A stretch of DNA of 64,000 bases from Lunularia cruciata (taxonomy: Eukaryota > Streptophyta > Marchantiopsida > Lunulariales > Lunulariaceae): the NCBI GenBank assembly GCA_948567375.1, contig OX419758.1, forward strand, positions 27,285,001-27,349,000, written 5' to 3'. Every line of letters begins with the position of its first letter. The first letter of the stretch is position 1. The position numbers and the translations under genes were made by a program. Shown one piece after another: positions 35,637 through 47,041 of this stretch. The notes beneath the pieces were generated by a model that had not been told where the DNA came from, ran no database searches, and saw nothing but the letters and a program-made list of their open reading frames with translations.

Positions 35637-36106
35637 TATAAAAGAAATATAGGAGAATGGAAAGTGAAAGATCAAATTGTGACTCGTGAATGAGGGAAAT
35701 CACAAATGCTTAGCATGAACTTGGGCTTTGGTATTTATGGGTATTTATACAAGGCTCTTGAGAAGCTTCTCAAGAATTTTTCTAAAGCTATTTTCTTGGA
35801 ATGCAAGCCAAGTTAATTAGGAAGCTTTTCAAGAAGCTTCCTTCTAGAAACCGCCTTGTTTGAGTGCAAGCTAATCTAGTTGGAAGCTTCCTTCTAGAAG
35901 CTACCTACTTGGGATGCAAGCTAAGCTAATCGGGAAACTTCTCAAGAAGCTTCCTCCTAGAAGTCACCATTTGGCATGCTCTTCACCTAATACTTGGAAG
36001 GTACCAAGTAGTTTCTTAGATAGTTCTAAAATATTCTAGGCTAATTTGGCCTATTTGCTACTCCTTTAACCTTGACTAACTCATTGATAAACTCCATATT
36101 GATAAA
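35637..36106 (-). repeat. outer element 3' LTR
   Basis: Aligns over its length with 46583-47041. It starts TATAAAAGAAATATAGG and ends CCATATTGATAAA. It has a TATA-like block near 35731 and several GAAGCTTC/TTCTAGAA sites. Confidence 0.8.
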
Positions 36107-36923
36107 TATTCTCCCATCATTAGTTGTGATATCCTCATCACCATTGAAGCTTCAAACTCTTGGATGGCCATTTGGGACATTTTGGAGATGAGAAAGAGGC
36201 TCCCAAGTAGGGGATACTCTTTCCAAAGGATTTTGTACTCTATATGTTATTGGCAACCTTGTTGAATGCGGCAACATGTAAGGATACAATCAATTTCATA
36301 CTCCTTATGACCATTGAAGGGAAGAGGAAGGAGGGAGGGTTGGACACAAGAGGAAAAAGAAGATGGATTACAAACAAAGGGTTTTTGCTTGGAAATGTGA
36401 AAGATAGGGTGGATGCACATGTGACAAGGCAAGGCAAGGCAAGTCAATAAATAATAGGATAAATGATTTGGGTGAAATCAAAGGGTCCTATCCAATTAGG
36501 AGCAAGTTTCTGGACTTGGGTATCAAGTGAGAGGGGTAGGTTACTAGAAAAGAGCATGATCTTATCACCAAGTTGAAAGATGAGATCATGATGATGGTGG
36601 TATGCATATTGTTTCTAATGATTTTGAGCAACAAGGAGATGAGATTTGGCTTGTTGGAGGGATTGAGATATGGTGGTCAAGAAGGTGGAAGTATGAGGGA
36701 TATTAGATGAAGGAGGAGCAAGAAGGGAATTTGGAACAAGTGGGTCTTGGCCAAAATTAAAGAAAAAAAAGAAAGAATCTAATGCTTGCCTATTTGGAAT
36801 TATTATATGCAAACTCAACAGTTGCAAGACATTCATCCTAGTTGGTATGGTGAATGTTGATGAAGGCACAAAGCAGATCCTCTAAGATATGATTTGCATG
36901 TTTGGTTTGTCCATCAGTTTGAG

Positions 36924-37347
36924 TGTAAAAGACCAAACCCGAGGAGAGAAATAAGAGAATGGAAACTCACATTGGGACACTTGAATGAGGGAAAACTCCA
37001 AATACTTAGCATGAGTTTTGGCTTTGGTATTTATAGGTAGCATACAAGGCCCTTGAGAAGCTTCTCAAGAAGCTTCCTTGAGTCGATTTCTTAGAGTGCG
37101 AGCCAAGTTCACTAGGAAGCTTCTCAGAAGCTTCCTTCTAGAAGCCGCCTACTTGGCATGCAAGCTAAGCTAGTTAGAAGCTTTTGGAAGCTTCCTTCTA
37201 GAAGCTACCTGCTTGGAGTGCAAGTTAACTAGTCGGGAAGCTTCCCAAGAAGCTTTCTAGATGCTTTTGGAATATTCTAGGCTAATTTGGCTTATTCTCC
37301 ACTTTTTTACCCTTACTAACTATGTCGCTAAACTCCATATTGTTACA
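36924..37347 (-). repeat. inner element 3' LTR
   Basis: 424 bp, TGTAA...TTACA. It contains the heat-shock-like array and TATA box listed separately. Confidence 0.93.
37028..37277 (-). promoter_or_regulatory. heat-shock-element-like array upstream of an LTR TATA box
   Basis: On the minus strand TATAAATA (37035-37028) is preceded, 21 bases upstream, by GAAGCTTC at 37057, 37069, 37116, 37127, 37187 and 37237, TTCTAGAA at 37136 and 37196, and GAATATTC at 37270. That is nine GAAnnTTC or TTCnnGAA dimers in 221 bp. The same layout recurs in the other LTRs of the family. The dimer is the binding unit of heat shock factors; induction by heat is inferred, not shown. Confidence 0.55.
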
Positions 37348-37900
37348 TATTTCCCCACCGCTAGTTGGTGATGTCCTCGTCGCCATTGAAGCTTCAAACT
37401 CCTAGATGGCCATTTGTGCATTTTGGAGGTGAGAAAGAGGTTCCCATGTGGCATCATGAAAGGGAGTACCCTTTCTAAAGGACCTTGTACTCCGTATGTT
37501 GGTGGCGTCCTCGTTGGATGTAGCGACATGCAAGGATACAATCAACTTCATACTCCTCATGATCATTGATAGGGATAGGGAGAGGAGGAAGTTGGACTCA
37601 AGAGGAGATAGAAGAGGGTTTAGGAACAAAGGGTTTCAACTTAGAAATATGAAAGACATGATGGATACACATATGACAAGGCAAGGCAAGTCGATAAGCA
37701 ACAAGAGAGACAATTTGGGTGACATCAAAAGGTCCTATCTAATTAGGGGCAAGTTTATGAACTTGGGTAGCAAGTGGGAGGGTTAGATTACTAGAGGATA
37801 ACATAACTTTATCACCAACTTCAAAGGTGAAATCACAACGATGATGGTCCACATATTGTTTTTGACAATTTTGAGCAAGAAGGAGGTGAGATTTGGCTTG
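37348..37900 (-). pseudogene. integrase C-terminal region with GPF block and chromodomain remnant (inner element)
   Basis: Minus-strand frames show IGPFDVTQIVSLVAYRLAL after the integrase core, then ISKLKPFV, then a segment ending GTPFHDATWEPLSHLQNAQ (about 37480-37400). ATWEPLSHL is the hallmark end of a chromodomain, which targets chromoviruses to particular chromatin. Stops and shifts interrupt it. Confidence 0.6.
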
Positions 37901-38900
37901 TTAGAGAGATTCGGAGATGGTGGTCAAGAAGGTTGAAGTATAGGGGACTTGAGACGGAGGAGGAGCAAGAAGAGAATTTGGGACAAGCGGATCTTGGCCA
38001 AAATTGAGAAAGAAAGGAGAGAATCCGATGCTTGCATGTTTAGAATTATTGTATGCAAACTCCGCAGCTGCAAGACATTGATCCCAATTGGTATGGTGAA
38101 TGTTGACAAAGGCACAAAGCATATCTTCCAAGGTGCAATTTGCACGTTCAGTTTGTCCATCAGTTTGAGGATGATAGGCTGTGGATAAAGCAAGCTTGGT
38201 GCCAAGTAGCTGGAAGAGTGCTTGCCAAAACTTTCCGGTGAAGCGAGGATCACGGTCGAAGATGAGTACACATGGCATCCCATGATGTTTGAAGACATTA
38301 TCAAAGTAGGGTTGCGCCAAGGTTGGAGCATCCACAGTATCAACCGTTGGTGCCAAATGGATTTGCTTACTAAGCTTATCCACAAACACCACAATTGTTG
38401 TGTGACCTTGTTGTGTCTTGGGTAAGGAGGTGATGAGATCTAAGCTCACATGTTCCCAACGAGTAGCTGGAATGGGAAGTGGCTGAAGGAGTCTACTCGG
38501 CTTTTTGTTACTAGCCTTGTTACGTTGAAAACTCTCACACGATCAAACAAAGTCCCAAACATCTCATGTCATGTTGGGCCACCACCATTAGCTTTGGAGG
38601 GTGCCCAAGGTCTTGTCCACTCCCATGTGACCAGCTATTGGTAAATCATGGGCTTCTTGAAGGTGCACAAGTCAAAGATCACCTTTAACTAGAGCATAGA
38701 TTTGGTCCGCATGGAATAGAAGGCCTTCCTTGAAGGAGAAGGTGTTGTACTCCTTGTCGCATGCTGTCAAGCGACCATGTACCATTTGGAAGAAGGGATC
38801 TTGTTGTAGAGTTGATCAAAACTCGTTATGGACCTTGGAGTCAATTGACACCGTCGTAATTACCGCCATGATGAGAGGAAGAGCCTTCAAATCAAGTCAT
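37901..38900 (-). pseudogene. integrase of the inner gypsy element
   Basis: The open stretch 38449-37901 carries the catalytic core: MSLDLITSLPKT (first Asp), FDRDPRFTGKFW (second Asp), YHPQTDGQTERANCTLEDML (Glu), and FGQDPLVP. All DDE residues are present. The upstream zinc-binding part (38450-38900) is interrupted by stops. Confidence 0.82.
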
Positions 38901-40255
38901 TGTGATAGAGCATCAGGGATGACATGGAACCAAACTGGTTTGTACTCAAGTTTGATGTCAAACAATTAGAGTTGCTCTTCCCATCAATGATGTCGACTCT
39001 TCATGTGCTCCAAGTGTAGGGTTTGCAACAATGGCTTGTGATCAGTTTGCATGATCACTTGTTTCCCCAAGAGATAATGCCTCCATACCTTGGTGGCATA
39101 TACCATTGCAAGTTGTTCTCGATCTCGAGCAGATTAATTTCTTTCAGCTGTATTTAGTCGGCGAGACACAAAGGAAATGGGTAGTAGTCCATGTGGGAAT
39201 TCCTATTGCAACACAACTCCAATTGCAAAGTTAGAAGCATCAAAATCAACCACACAAGGTAGTTGAGGATCATATGGTTGAAGAATGGGTCTTGAAGACA
39301 CCATATGCTTTAACTTTTGGAATGCTTCTTCATGCTTGGTGGTCCACTGGAAGCTCAAGTTCTTTCCTAAGAGGTCTGCCAATGGCATAGCCACATGAGC
39401 ATAATAATGGATGAACCATTGGTAAAAGCTGGCCAATCCATTGAATGCCCGTACTTCTGTAGCATCCTTTGGGGTAGGCCAATCAGTAATGGCCTTGATC
39501 TCTTCTTCCATCTTGATCCCCTCTGATGAGATCTTATGCCCCAAGAAGGTAACCTTCTTTTGCCAAAAGGCACACTTCAACTTCTTGTAGTAAAATTTCC
39601 ATTTTTGTAGTCGTCTTAGGACTTCTCGCACATGATTCACATGTTTTACCTCTGTCTTGCTATAGATTAAGATATCATCCAAGAACACCACCACAGACCA
39701 ATCCAATAGTCCATCCAACACCCGATGCATCTGATCCATGAAGACTGTTGGAGCATTAGTGAGTCCAAAAGATAAAATTCTCCACTCAAAATGCCCATAC
39801 CTCGTGCAAAAGGCAGCCTTTTGCACATCCTCTCTATCAATAGGAATTTGCCAATAGTCGCTACAAAGATCCAACTTGGAAAAGTAGCATGCTCTACTTA
39901 GTTGATCAAGCAAGTCATTGATCTAAGGCAAGGGATATGCATTTTTCATAGTTTGCTTATTGAGCCCATAATAATCAATATAGAAACAAAGTCCTCCATC
40001 CTTCTTTGGAACAAATAGTACCGGTGCTCCCCAAGGAGAGGTACTATGTTGTATGAAGTCCTTATCCAACAACTTTGTAAGTGTTGTTTGTAACCCCTCC
40101 AACTCCTTTGGTGAGAGCCGATAGATTGGTCTATTCACTAGAGTACTCCTTGGCAATAACTCAATCTTGAAGGGCATACCTTGATCAGAGGGTAATCCCT
40201 TTAGCAGATCATCTGGAAACACGTTTGCAAACTCCTTAACTATCCAATCAATCAT
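38901..40255 (-). pseudogene. reverse transcriptase/RNase H of the inner gypsy element
   Basis: Two long frames, 40255-39923 and 39913-39203, are separated by one in-frame TAG. They carry [64 protein letters not shown] and VVFLDDILIYSK (the catalytic Asp pair in an FLDD form), then the thumb and the RNase H start FQWTTKHEEAFQKLK and VVDFDASNFAIG. RNase H continues with stops to about 38901. Confidence 0.9.
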
Positions 40256-40270
40256 TGCTTGATGAGGCTC

Positions 40271-41200
40271 TCAGTCTTCCATAGATTGTTCTTGTGCAAT
40301 CGGCTTGATCCACATCGTGAATATAGACTTATCTTCCTCCAAAGCTTGCTCTATGGCTTCTTTACTAACAAACTTCCCTTTTAGGGATTCATCTCTCTTC
40401 CAAGCTTGCTCCCTGGTTGCCTTCTTGGCAAACCTCCCATCTTGGGACTCATCTCCCTTCCAAGTTTTCTCTATGGCTACCTTCTCGATAAACTTTCCAT
40501 CTTGGGACTGACTATTCTTAGGTGTCTTACTCAAAGGTGCCAGACAACCTAATCAGAAATTCCTACCTTGATGTTGTACTTGAATTTGGCATCGGGTCCA
40601 ATCAAATTGAACCTTATGATGTTCAAGCCAAGGTAGACCCAAAATGATATCATAGTGTAGAGGTGCCACTACAAACCTCATACACTCCAAATACTCCTTC
40701 CCAATCTTGAAGGTAACATGATGCAAGGTGCGGAATGTAGAACACTTTCTACCATCAGCCACCATCAAACTACTTCCAATCACTAGCTTGATATGAATAC
40801 CCAATTCCTTTGCTACTTGCATAGACATGCAATTCTTTGAACTTCCAAAATCAACCAAAATCCTACAACCCCGATTAGATATCATACCTTGCAAGTGAAG
40901 CAAACTTGCATAGGTCGAGCCTTCAATCCCATTGGAACTAATCAAGCTCCCAGTAGGCGGCTCAAAATTCCTATTGGGATTCCTTGTTTCCTTGATCATT
41001 CCACTCCACAACCTCCACCTAGGCAACTTGTTGAGGTCGTCCATTCTTGAGTGGACATTCAACAATGCAATGCGCCAATTGGCGACAATAAAAAAACCAC
41101 CATTTTGTCGCAGTTTCTCTCTATCTACTGTGCTAAGTGGTCTTTGTTGAATGGCATCAATCTCCATTGGTGCTGGCTCCTCCACTTGTGTGTAGTGTAT
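40271..41200 (-). pseudogene. protease region of the inner gypsy element
   Basis: Frame 41185-40553 contains the retropepsin-like site GCRILVDFGSSKNCMSMQ (the D-S/T-G position reads D-F-G, so the catalytic triplet is altered) and YDIILGLPWLEHHKVQFDW. Upstream, the gag zinc knuckle (FYCRQLAHCIVECP) is only readable after a frameshift near a run of T/A at about 41092. Frame 40534-40271 is a K/E/S-rich linker with repeated SQDGKF-like units. Confidence 0.75.
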
Positions 41201-41875
41201 TGGTAGGCTCTATGGAGGTCAAGGTCAAGACCAAGTTGTTGCCACAAATGAATCAAAACGTTTGGCCAATCGCATGGCTTCCTCCAAGTGTTGTGGCTCT
41301 TGCATGGTTACCTCTAATTTGGTTCTTGGCTTCAAGCCCTTCACAAATTGATCCAGAGCTTCACCTTCCAATTTATCTAGAATTTTCATGATGGTGTTTT
41401 GGAACTGCGTGATGTAACTTCTTACAAACCCAATATGTTTCAACTCTGCCAACTTATCCCGTGCAGCTCGTGTGGCATTTATAGCTTAGAACTGACTTAT
41501 TATTGTACTCTTGAATTCTGCCCATATCAAGATTGGTGCAACAATTTTTCGTTCAGCTTGCTCCACTTGGAATCTCCACCATAGCTTTGCTACTCCATCC
41601 AATTGGCTAGAAACCAAGAGAATCTACTTTTGCTCGTCTTGTAGACTAGTAGCTTCAAAATAACATTCACAATCAAACACAAAATTCTCCATTGCACTCG
41701 GAAGATTCTTGCCTTCAAATACCTTGGGTTTAGAGAATCTGATCCGATCTTCTCCTTCTTGAATTGGTACTCTCTCCACCTGCTTGTATCGTCAAAGATC
41801 TCGTTCATCCAACAATCGAGTAAGGTGCTCAATTTGTTGTTGCATAGCAAGGATAACATTGAGTATTGCTGCCAT
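41201..41875 (-). pseudogene. gag of the inner gypsy element
   Basis: Starts at the ATG on the minus strand at 41875 (MAAILNVILAMQQQIEHLT). It holds a Retrotrans_gag-type domain (LWWRFQVEQ, then AELKHIGFVRSYITQFQNTI, LEGEALDQFVKGL, HLEEAMRLAKRFD). Several stops interrupt it, so it is not translatable intact. Confidence 0.8.
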
Positions 41876-42146
41876 GGTTGCTACTCTATCACACCACTCC
41901 CAATCTATCTAATTTATTAACACATAGAAACATCACGTCCACCATTCTCCATAAGTTACAACTGGAAGCACCAAGGGTTCCTCAAATATGGTGATCATAT
42001 GCAAAAAATCTTGTCCAAAGTGCGAGGTGATGAATTTTGTGAAATGATGCTTGGGTAGCATTTGGACGCAAAAAACTCAATGGTTTGGTGGAAGTGGATT
42101 TGGTGGTCCATAAATTCTATCCATCCCATTCTTACTCTGATATCAA

Positions 42147-42571
42147 TGTAAAAGACCAAATCCGAGGAGAGAAATAAGAGAATGGAAACTCATATTGGGA
42201 CACTTGAATGAGAGAAAACTCTAAATGCCTAGCATGAGCTTTGGCCTTGGTATTTATATGTAGCATACAAGGCCCTTGAGAAGCTTCTCAAGAAGCTTCC
42301 TTGAGCCACTTTCTTAGAGTGCAAGCCAAGTTAACTAGGAAGCTCCTCAAGAAACTTCCTTCTAGAAGCCACCTACTTGGCGTGCAAGCTAAGCTAGTTA
42401 GAAGCTTTTGGAAGCTTCCTTCTAGAAGCTACCTGCTTGGAGCACAAGTTAACTAGTCGAGAAGCTTCCCAAGAAGCTTCCTAGATGCTTTTGGAATATT
42501 CTAGGCTAATTTGGCTTATTCTCTACTTTGTTAGCCTTACTAACTATGTCACTAAACTCCATATTGTTACA
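42147..42571 (-). repeat. inner element 5' LTR
   Basis: 425 bp, TGTAA...TTACA, about 94% identical by eye to the 3' LTR. It has the same TATA and GAAGCTTC array, with a few sites lost to mutation (for example AAGCTCC and AGAAACTTCC). Confidence 0.93.
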
Positions 42572-42576
42572 TTGAG

Positions 42577-45500
42577 GATGATGGGCCTTGGACAAGCAAG
42601 CTTGGTATTGAGTATCTTAAAGAGTGCTTGCGAAAATTTTCCAATGAATTGAGGATCATGGTCGCAGATGAGTTCATGAGGTATCCCATGATACTTAAAG
42701 ACATTATCAAAGTAGATATTTGCCAATGTTGGAGCATCCATAATATCAAAGGTTGGTGCAAAATGGATTTGCTTACTAAACTTATCCACAAATACCACAC
42801 TTGCTATGTGACCTTACTTTGGTGTGGGCAAGGATATGATGAGATTCAAACTCACATGTTTCTATCAAGCATATGGAATGGGGAGTGGTTGACGGAGTCC
42901 ACTTGGTTTCTGGTTGTTGGCCTTGTTACATTAGCAGCTCTCACAAGATTGGACAAACTCTTGAACATCTTGTGTCATATTGGGACACCACCATTGGCAT
43001 TGGAGGGTACCCAAGGCCTTATCCATACCCATGTGACCAACAACTCATAAGGCATGGGCTTCATGAAGGCGCACAAGTTAGAGATCACCCTTGGCTAGAA
43101 CATAGATCCGGTTCTCATAAAATAGAAGACCTTTCTTGAAGGAGAAGGTGATGTATTCCTTGTCGCATACTACAAGATAACCTTGTACTATCTAAAAGAA
43201 AAGATCTTGTTGTATAGTTGACCAAAACTCAATTTAGACTTTTGAGTCAATTGATACCATCATAATTTGTCATTATGATAAAAGGAAGAGATTCCAAATC
43301 AGATCATCATGATAGAGCATCTAGGATAATATAGAACTGACCAAGTTTGTACTCAAGTTTGATGTCAACCAATTATAGTTGTTCTTCTCATCAATGATGT
43401 TGACTCTTCATGTATTCCAAATGTAATATCTACAACAAAGACTTGTGATCGGTTTGCATGATCACTTGTTTCCCCAAGAGATAATGCCTCCATACCTTGA
43501 TGACATATACCATTGCTAGTTGTTCCTAATCTCAAGCAAAGTAATTCCTTTTTGCAATATTTAGTCAGCATGACACAAAGGCAATGGGATGTAACCCATT
43601 TGGGAATTCATGTTGCAACACGATTCCAATCACAAAGTTAGAAGCATCAAAATCAACCACATAGGGTAGTTGAGGGTCATATGAAAGAAAATTGTGTCTT
43701 GAAGACACCATATGTTTTGACTTCTAGAATGCTTCTTTGTGCTTGATGGTCCAATAAAAGCTCGAGTTCTTTCTAAAAGGTCAATCAATGGTGCGACCAC
43801 ATGAGCATAATAGTGGATGAACTGTTGGTAAAAACTTGCCAATCCATTAAATCCCCATACTTCTATAGCATCCTTTGGAGTATGCCAATCAATAATGACC
43901 TTGATTTTCTCCTCTTCCATCTTGATCCCTTCCAATGAGATCTTATGACCCAAGAAGGTAACTTCCTTCTACCAAAAGGTACACTTTGACTTCTTGTAGT
44001 AAAACTTCCACTAATGTAGTTGTCTTAGGAATTCTTGCATGTGATTTGTATGTTTTACCTCTATCTTGCTATGGATTAAAATATCATCCAAGAAAACCAT
44101 CACATACTGATCCAATAGCCCATCCAAAACCTCATGCATCTGATCTATGAATATTGTTGAAGCATTACCAAGCCCAAGAGACAAAACTCTCCACTCAAAA
44201 TGCCCATACCTTCTACAAAAGGCAATCTTTTGTACATCTTCTCTATCAATGAGTATTTGCCAAAAGTTGCTTTGGAGATTCAACTTGGAGAAGTATTGTG
44301 CACCACTCAATTGATTGAGCAAGTTATCAATTTGAGGCAAGAGATATGCATTCTTCATTGTTTGTTTATTGATGCAATGATAATCAATACAAAAGCAAAG
44401 TCCTCAATCCTTCTTTGGAACAAATAATATGTGCTTCCCATGGAGACATACTATGTAGTATGAAATCCTTCTCCAAAAACTCTATTAATATTTTTTGGAG
44501 TTCATCCAACTCCTTTAGTGAGAGCCGATAGATTGGCCTACTCATTGGAGTACTTCTTAACAATAACTCAATCTTGAAGGGCATACCACAATTTGAAGGT
44601 AATCCCATTAGCAAATCATCCAGAAATACATCTTAAAACTCTTGGACTATTTCATCAACCGTTGCTTGATGAAGCTTTTGATCCTCCTCAAGTCTTCCAT
44701 GTACAATTGGCTTGATCCACACTGCAAAAACATATACTTACCTTCCTCCAAAGCTTGCTCTATGGCTGCTTCACTAACAAAATTCTCGTCTTGGGACTTA
44801 TCTTCCTTCAAAGCTTACTCCTTTGCTACTTTTGCAACAAACTTCTCATCTTGGGGTTGACTATTCTTAGGTATCTTACTCAAAGGTGCTAGAAAACCTA
44901 ATCAAAATTTTCTACCTTGGTGTTGTGCTTGAATTTGTCATTGGTTCCAATCAAATAGAACCTTATGACATTCAAGCCAAGGTAGACCTAGAATGACATC
45001 ATAGTGTAGAGGTGCCACTACAAACCTTGTACACTCCAAATACTCCATCCCAATCGTAAATGTAGCAAGATGTGAGATACAAAATGCAAAGCCCTTTCTA
45101 TCATCCACCGTCATCAATCTGCTTCCAATTATTGGCTTGAAAGGAATATTTAATTCCTTTGCTAATTGCATGGACACGTAAATCTCTAAACTTCCAAAAT
45201 CAACTAAAATCCTACAGCCACTAAGATATCATACCTTGCAAGTGAAGCAAACTTGCATAAGTTGAGCTTTCAATCCCATGGGAACTTATCAAGTTCCTAA
45301 TAGGTGGCTTGAAATCTCCTACTGTAATTTTTTGTTTCCTTGATCATTCCACTCTACAAACTCCATTTGGGTTCTTCGTTGAGATTGCTTGTTTCTTAGT
45401 GTACATTCAACAATGTGATGTCCAATATGGTGATAATAAAAGAAATCATTTTGCCGTAATCTTTCATGATCTACTATGCCAAGTAGTCTCATTGGATGGC

Positions 45501-46320
45501 ATCAATCTCCATTGGTGCTAGCCCATCCACCCATGTGTAATGTGTTGGTAATTTTTATGAAGGTCAAGGTGATCTACTATGCCAAGTAGTCTCATTGGAT
45601 GGCATCAATCTCCATTGGTGCAAGCCCATCCACCCATGTGTAATGTGTTGGTAATTTTTATGAAGGTCAAGGTCAAGACCAAGTTGTCAGAACCAAGGAA
45701 TCAAAGCGCTTAGCCAACTACATGGCTTCTTCCACATGTTTTGGCTCTCACATAATCAATTCCAATTTGGTTTGTAATTCCAAGCACCTCACAAATTGAT
45801 CCGAAGCTTCATCATCCAATATGTCTGGAATGTACAAAATGGTGTTTTAGAATTGCGTGATGTAGCTTCTTATAGAACCAATCTACGTCAACTCTACCAA
45901 CTTATCTCGTGCAACTCATGTGACATTTATCACTTGGAATTGCCCAATTATTGCACCCTTGAATTCTTCCCATGTCAAGATTTGTGCAACAAACTGCCAT
46001 TTAGCTCGCTCCATTGGGAATTGCCACCATAGTTTTGCTATTCCATCCAATTGGCTTGAAGCTATTTCTATTCATCTTGAAGATTTGTAGCCTTGAAATA
46101 ACATTCACCGTCAAATAAAAAATTCTCCATTGCAATTGGGAGATTCTTGCCATCAAATACCTTGGGTTTTGGAAATCGGATTTGCTCTTCTCCTTCTTGA
46201 AATGGTGCTCTCCTTTACATGCTCTTGTTGTTGATGATCTCGTTCATCCAATAATTGAATAAGGTACTCAATTTGTTGCTACATAGCAATGATAACCTTG
46301 GGCATTCTTGCCATGTCTAC
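42577..46320 (-). pseudogene. gag-pol remnants of the outer gypsy element
   Basis: Ordered fragments on the minus strand: integrase core part (42800-42577, with DKFSKQIHFAPT and CDHDPQFIGKF), RNase H/RT (43953-43630, 44358-44011, with FSKLNLQSNFWQILI and MVFLDDILIHSK), RT start (44614-44384), protease (45177-44938, with YDVILGLPWLECHKVLFDW), and gag (about 46320-45690). Frames are broken repeatedly. Confidence 0.85.
45468..45673. repeat. 103-bp tandem duplication in the outer element
   Basis: Units 45468-45570 and 45571-45673 are identical except GCTAGCCC versus GCAAGCCC. The inner element has a single unit at the corresponding place, so this arose after the copies separated, and recently. 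Confidence 0.9.
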
Positions 46321-46569
46321 TACTCTATCACACTATCTCTAATTTATCTAAATTAACACATAGATGCAACATGTCCCCCGTTCTCCATAAGTTGCCCCTG
46401 GAAGTATTAAGGGTTCCTTGGACAAGGTGATCATATTCAAAAAAATTTGCCCAAAGCATGAGATGATGAATTGGGTGAAATGATGCTTGGATAGTACATG
46501 GACACAAAAATCCCAATGGTTTGGTAGAAATGGATTTAGTGGTCCATAAATTCCATCCATCCCATTCTT

Positions 46570-46582
46570 GCTCTAATACCAA
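46570..46582 (-). other. primer binding site (tRNA-iMet) of the outer element
   Basis: TTGGTATTAGAGC directly inside the 5' LTR; one change from the standard TTGGTATCAGAGC. Confidence 0.8.
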
Positions 46583-47041
46583 TTTAAGAGAAATGTAGGA
46601 GAATGGAAAGTGCAAGATCACATTAGGACTCTTGAAGGATAGAAACTTGGAATGCCTAGCATGAGCTTGGGCTTTGGTATTTATAGGGAACATACAAGGC
46701 TCTTGTGAAATTTCTCAAGAAGTTTCCCAAAGTTGTGTTTTTGGAGTGCAAGCAAAGCTAATCAAGAAGCTTCCTTCTAGAAACCGTTTGCTTGGTGTGC
46801 AAGCTAAGCTAGACGGAAGCTGCCTTCTAGAAGCTATCTACTTGGAGTGCAAGTTAAGCTAGTTGGAAAGTTTCCCAAGAAGCTTCTTCCTAGAATTCAC
46901 CACTTGGAATGCACGTTATCCAATACTTGGGAGGTACCAAGTAGCTTCCTAGATACTTATAGAATATTCTTGGCTAATTTGGCCCAATATGCTACTTAGT
47001 TAGCCTTAAATAACTCATAGGTAAACTCCATATTGTGGTAT
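46583..47041 (-). repeat. outer element 5' LTR
   Basis: Aligns with 35637-36106. The TATA-like block is near 46676, with GAAGCTTC and TTCTAGAA sites on its upstream side. Confidence 0.8.

Larger units (their letters stand above)
36924..42571 (-). mobile_element. inner Ty3/gypsy chromovirus nested in the outer copy
   Basis: LTRs 36924-37347 and 42147-42571, both starting TGTAA and ending TTACA. They differ at about 27 positions in 425 by eye (about 94% identical), mostly transitions. The 5-bp target duplication TTGAG is at 36919-36923 and 42572-42576. The primer-site region on the minus strand (TTGATATCAGAGTA, 42146-42133) resembles the tRNA-iMet site with changes. The flanks join to read the integrase HPQTDGQT codons of the outer element, proving insertion there. 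Order on the minus strand: gag, protease, RT, RNase H, integrase, GPF block, chromodomain. Confidence 0.93.
35637..47041 (-). mobile_element. outer Ty3/gypsy chromovirus-like element, decayed
   Basis: Inserted into the second non-LTR copy. LTRs are 35637-36106 and 46583-47041; the flanking AGAT (35633-35636 and 47042-47045) is a target duplication (fifth base C/T). The primer site on the minus strand, TTGGTATTAGAGC (46582-46570), matches initiator tRNA-Met. Interior, minus strand: gag about 46320-45560, protease 45177-44938, reverse transcriptase about 44614-43970, RNase H about 43950-43370, integrase 42800-42577 continuing at 36918-36615, then the GPF and tail region to 36107. Heavily mutated; no complete frame. 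Its integrase is interrupted by the inner element. LTR divergence is clearly greater than in the inner element. Confidence 0.88.
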
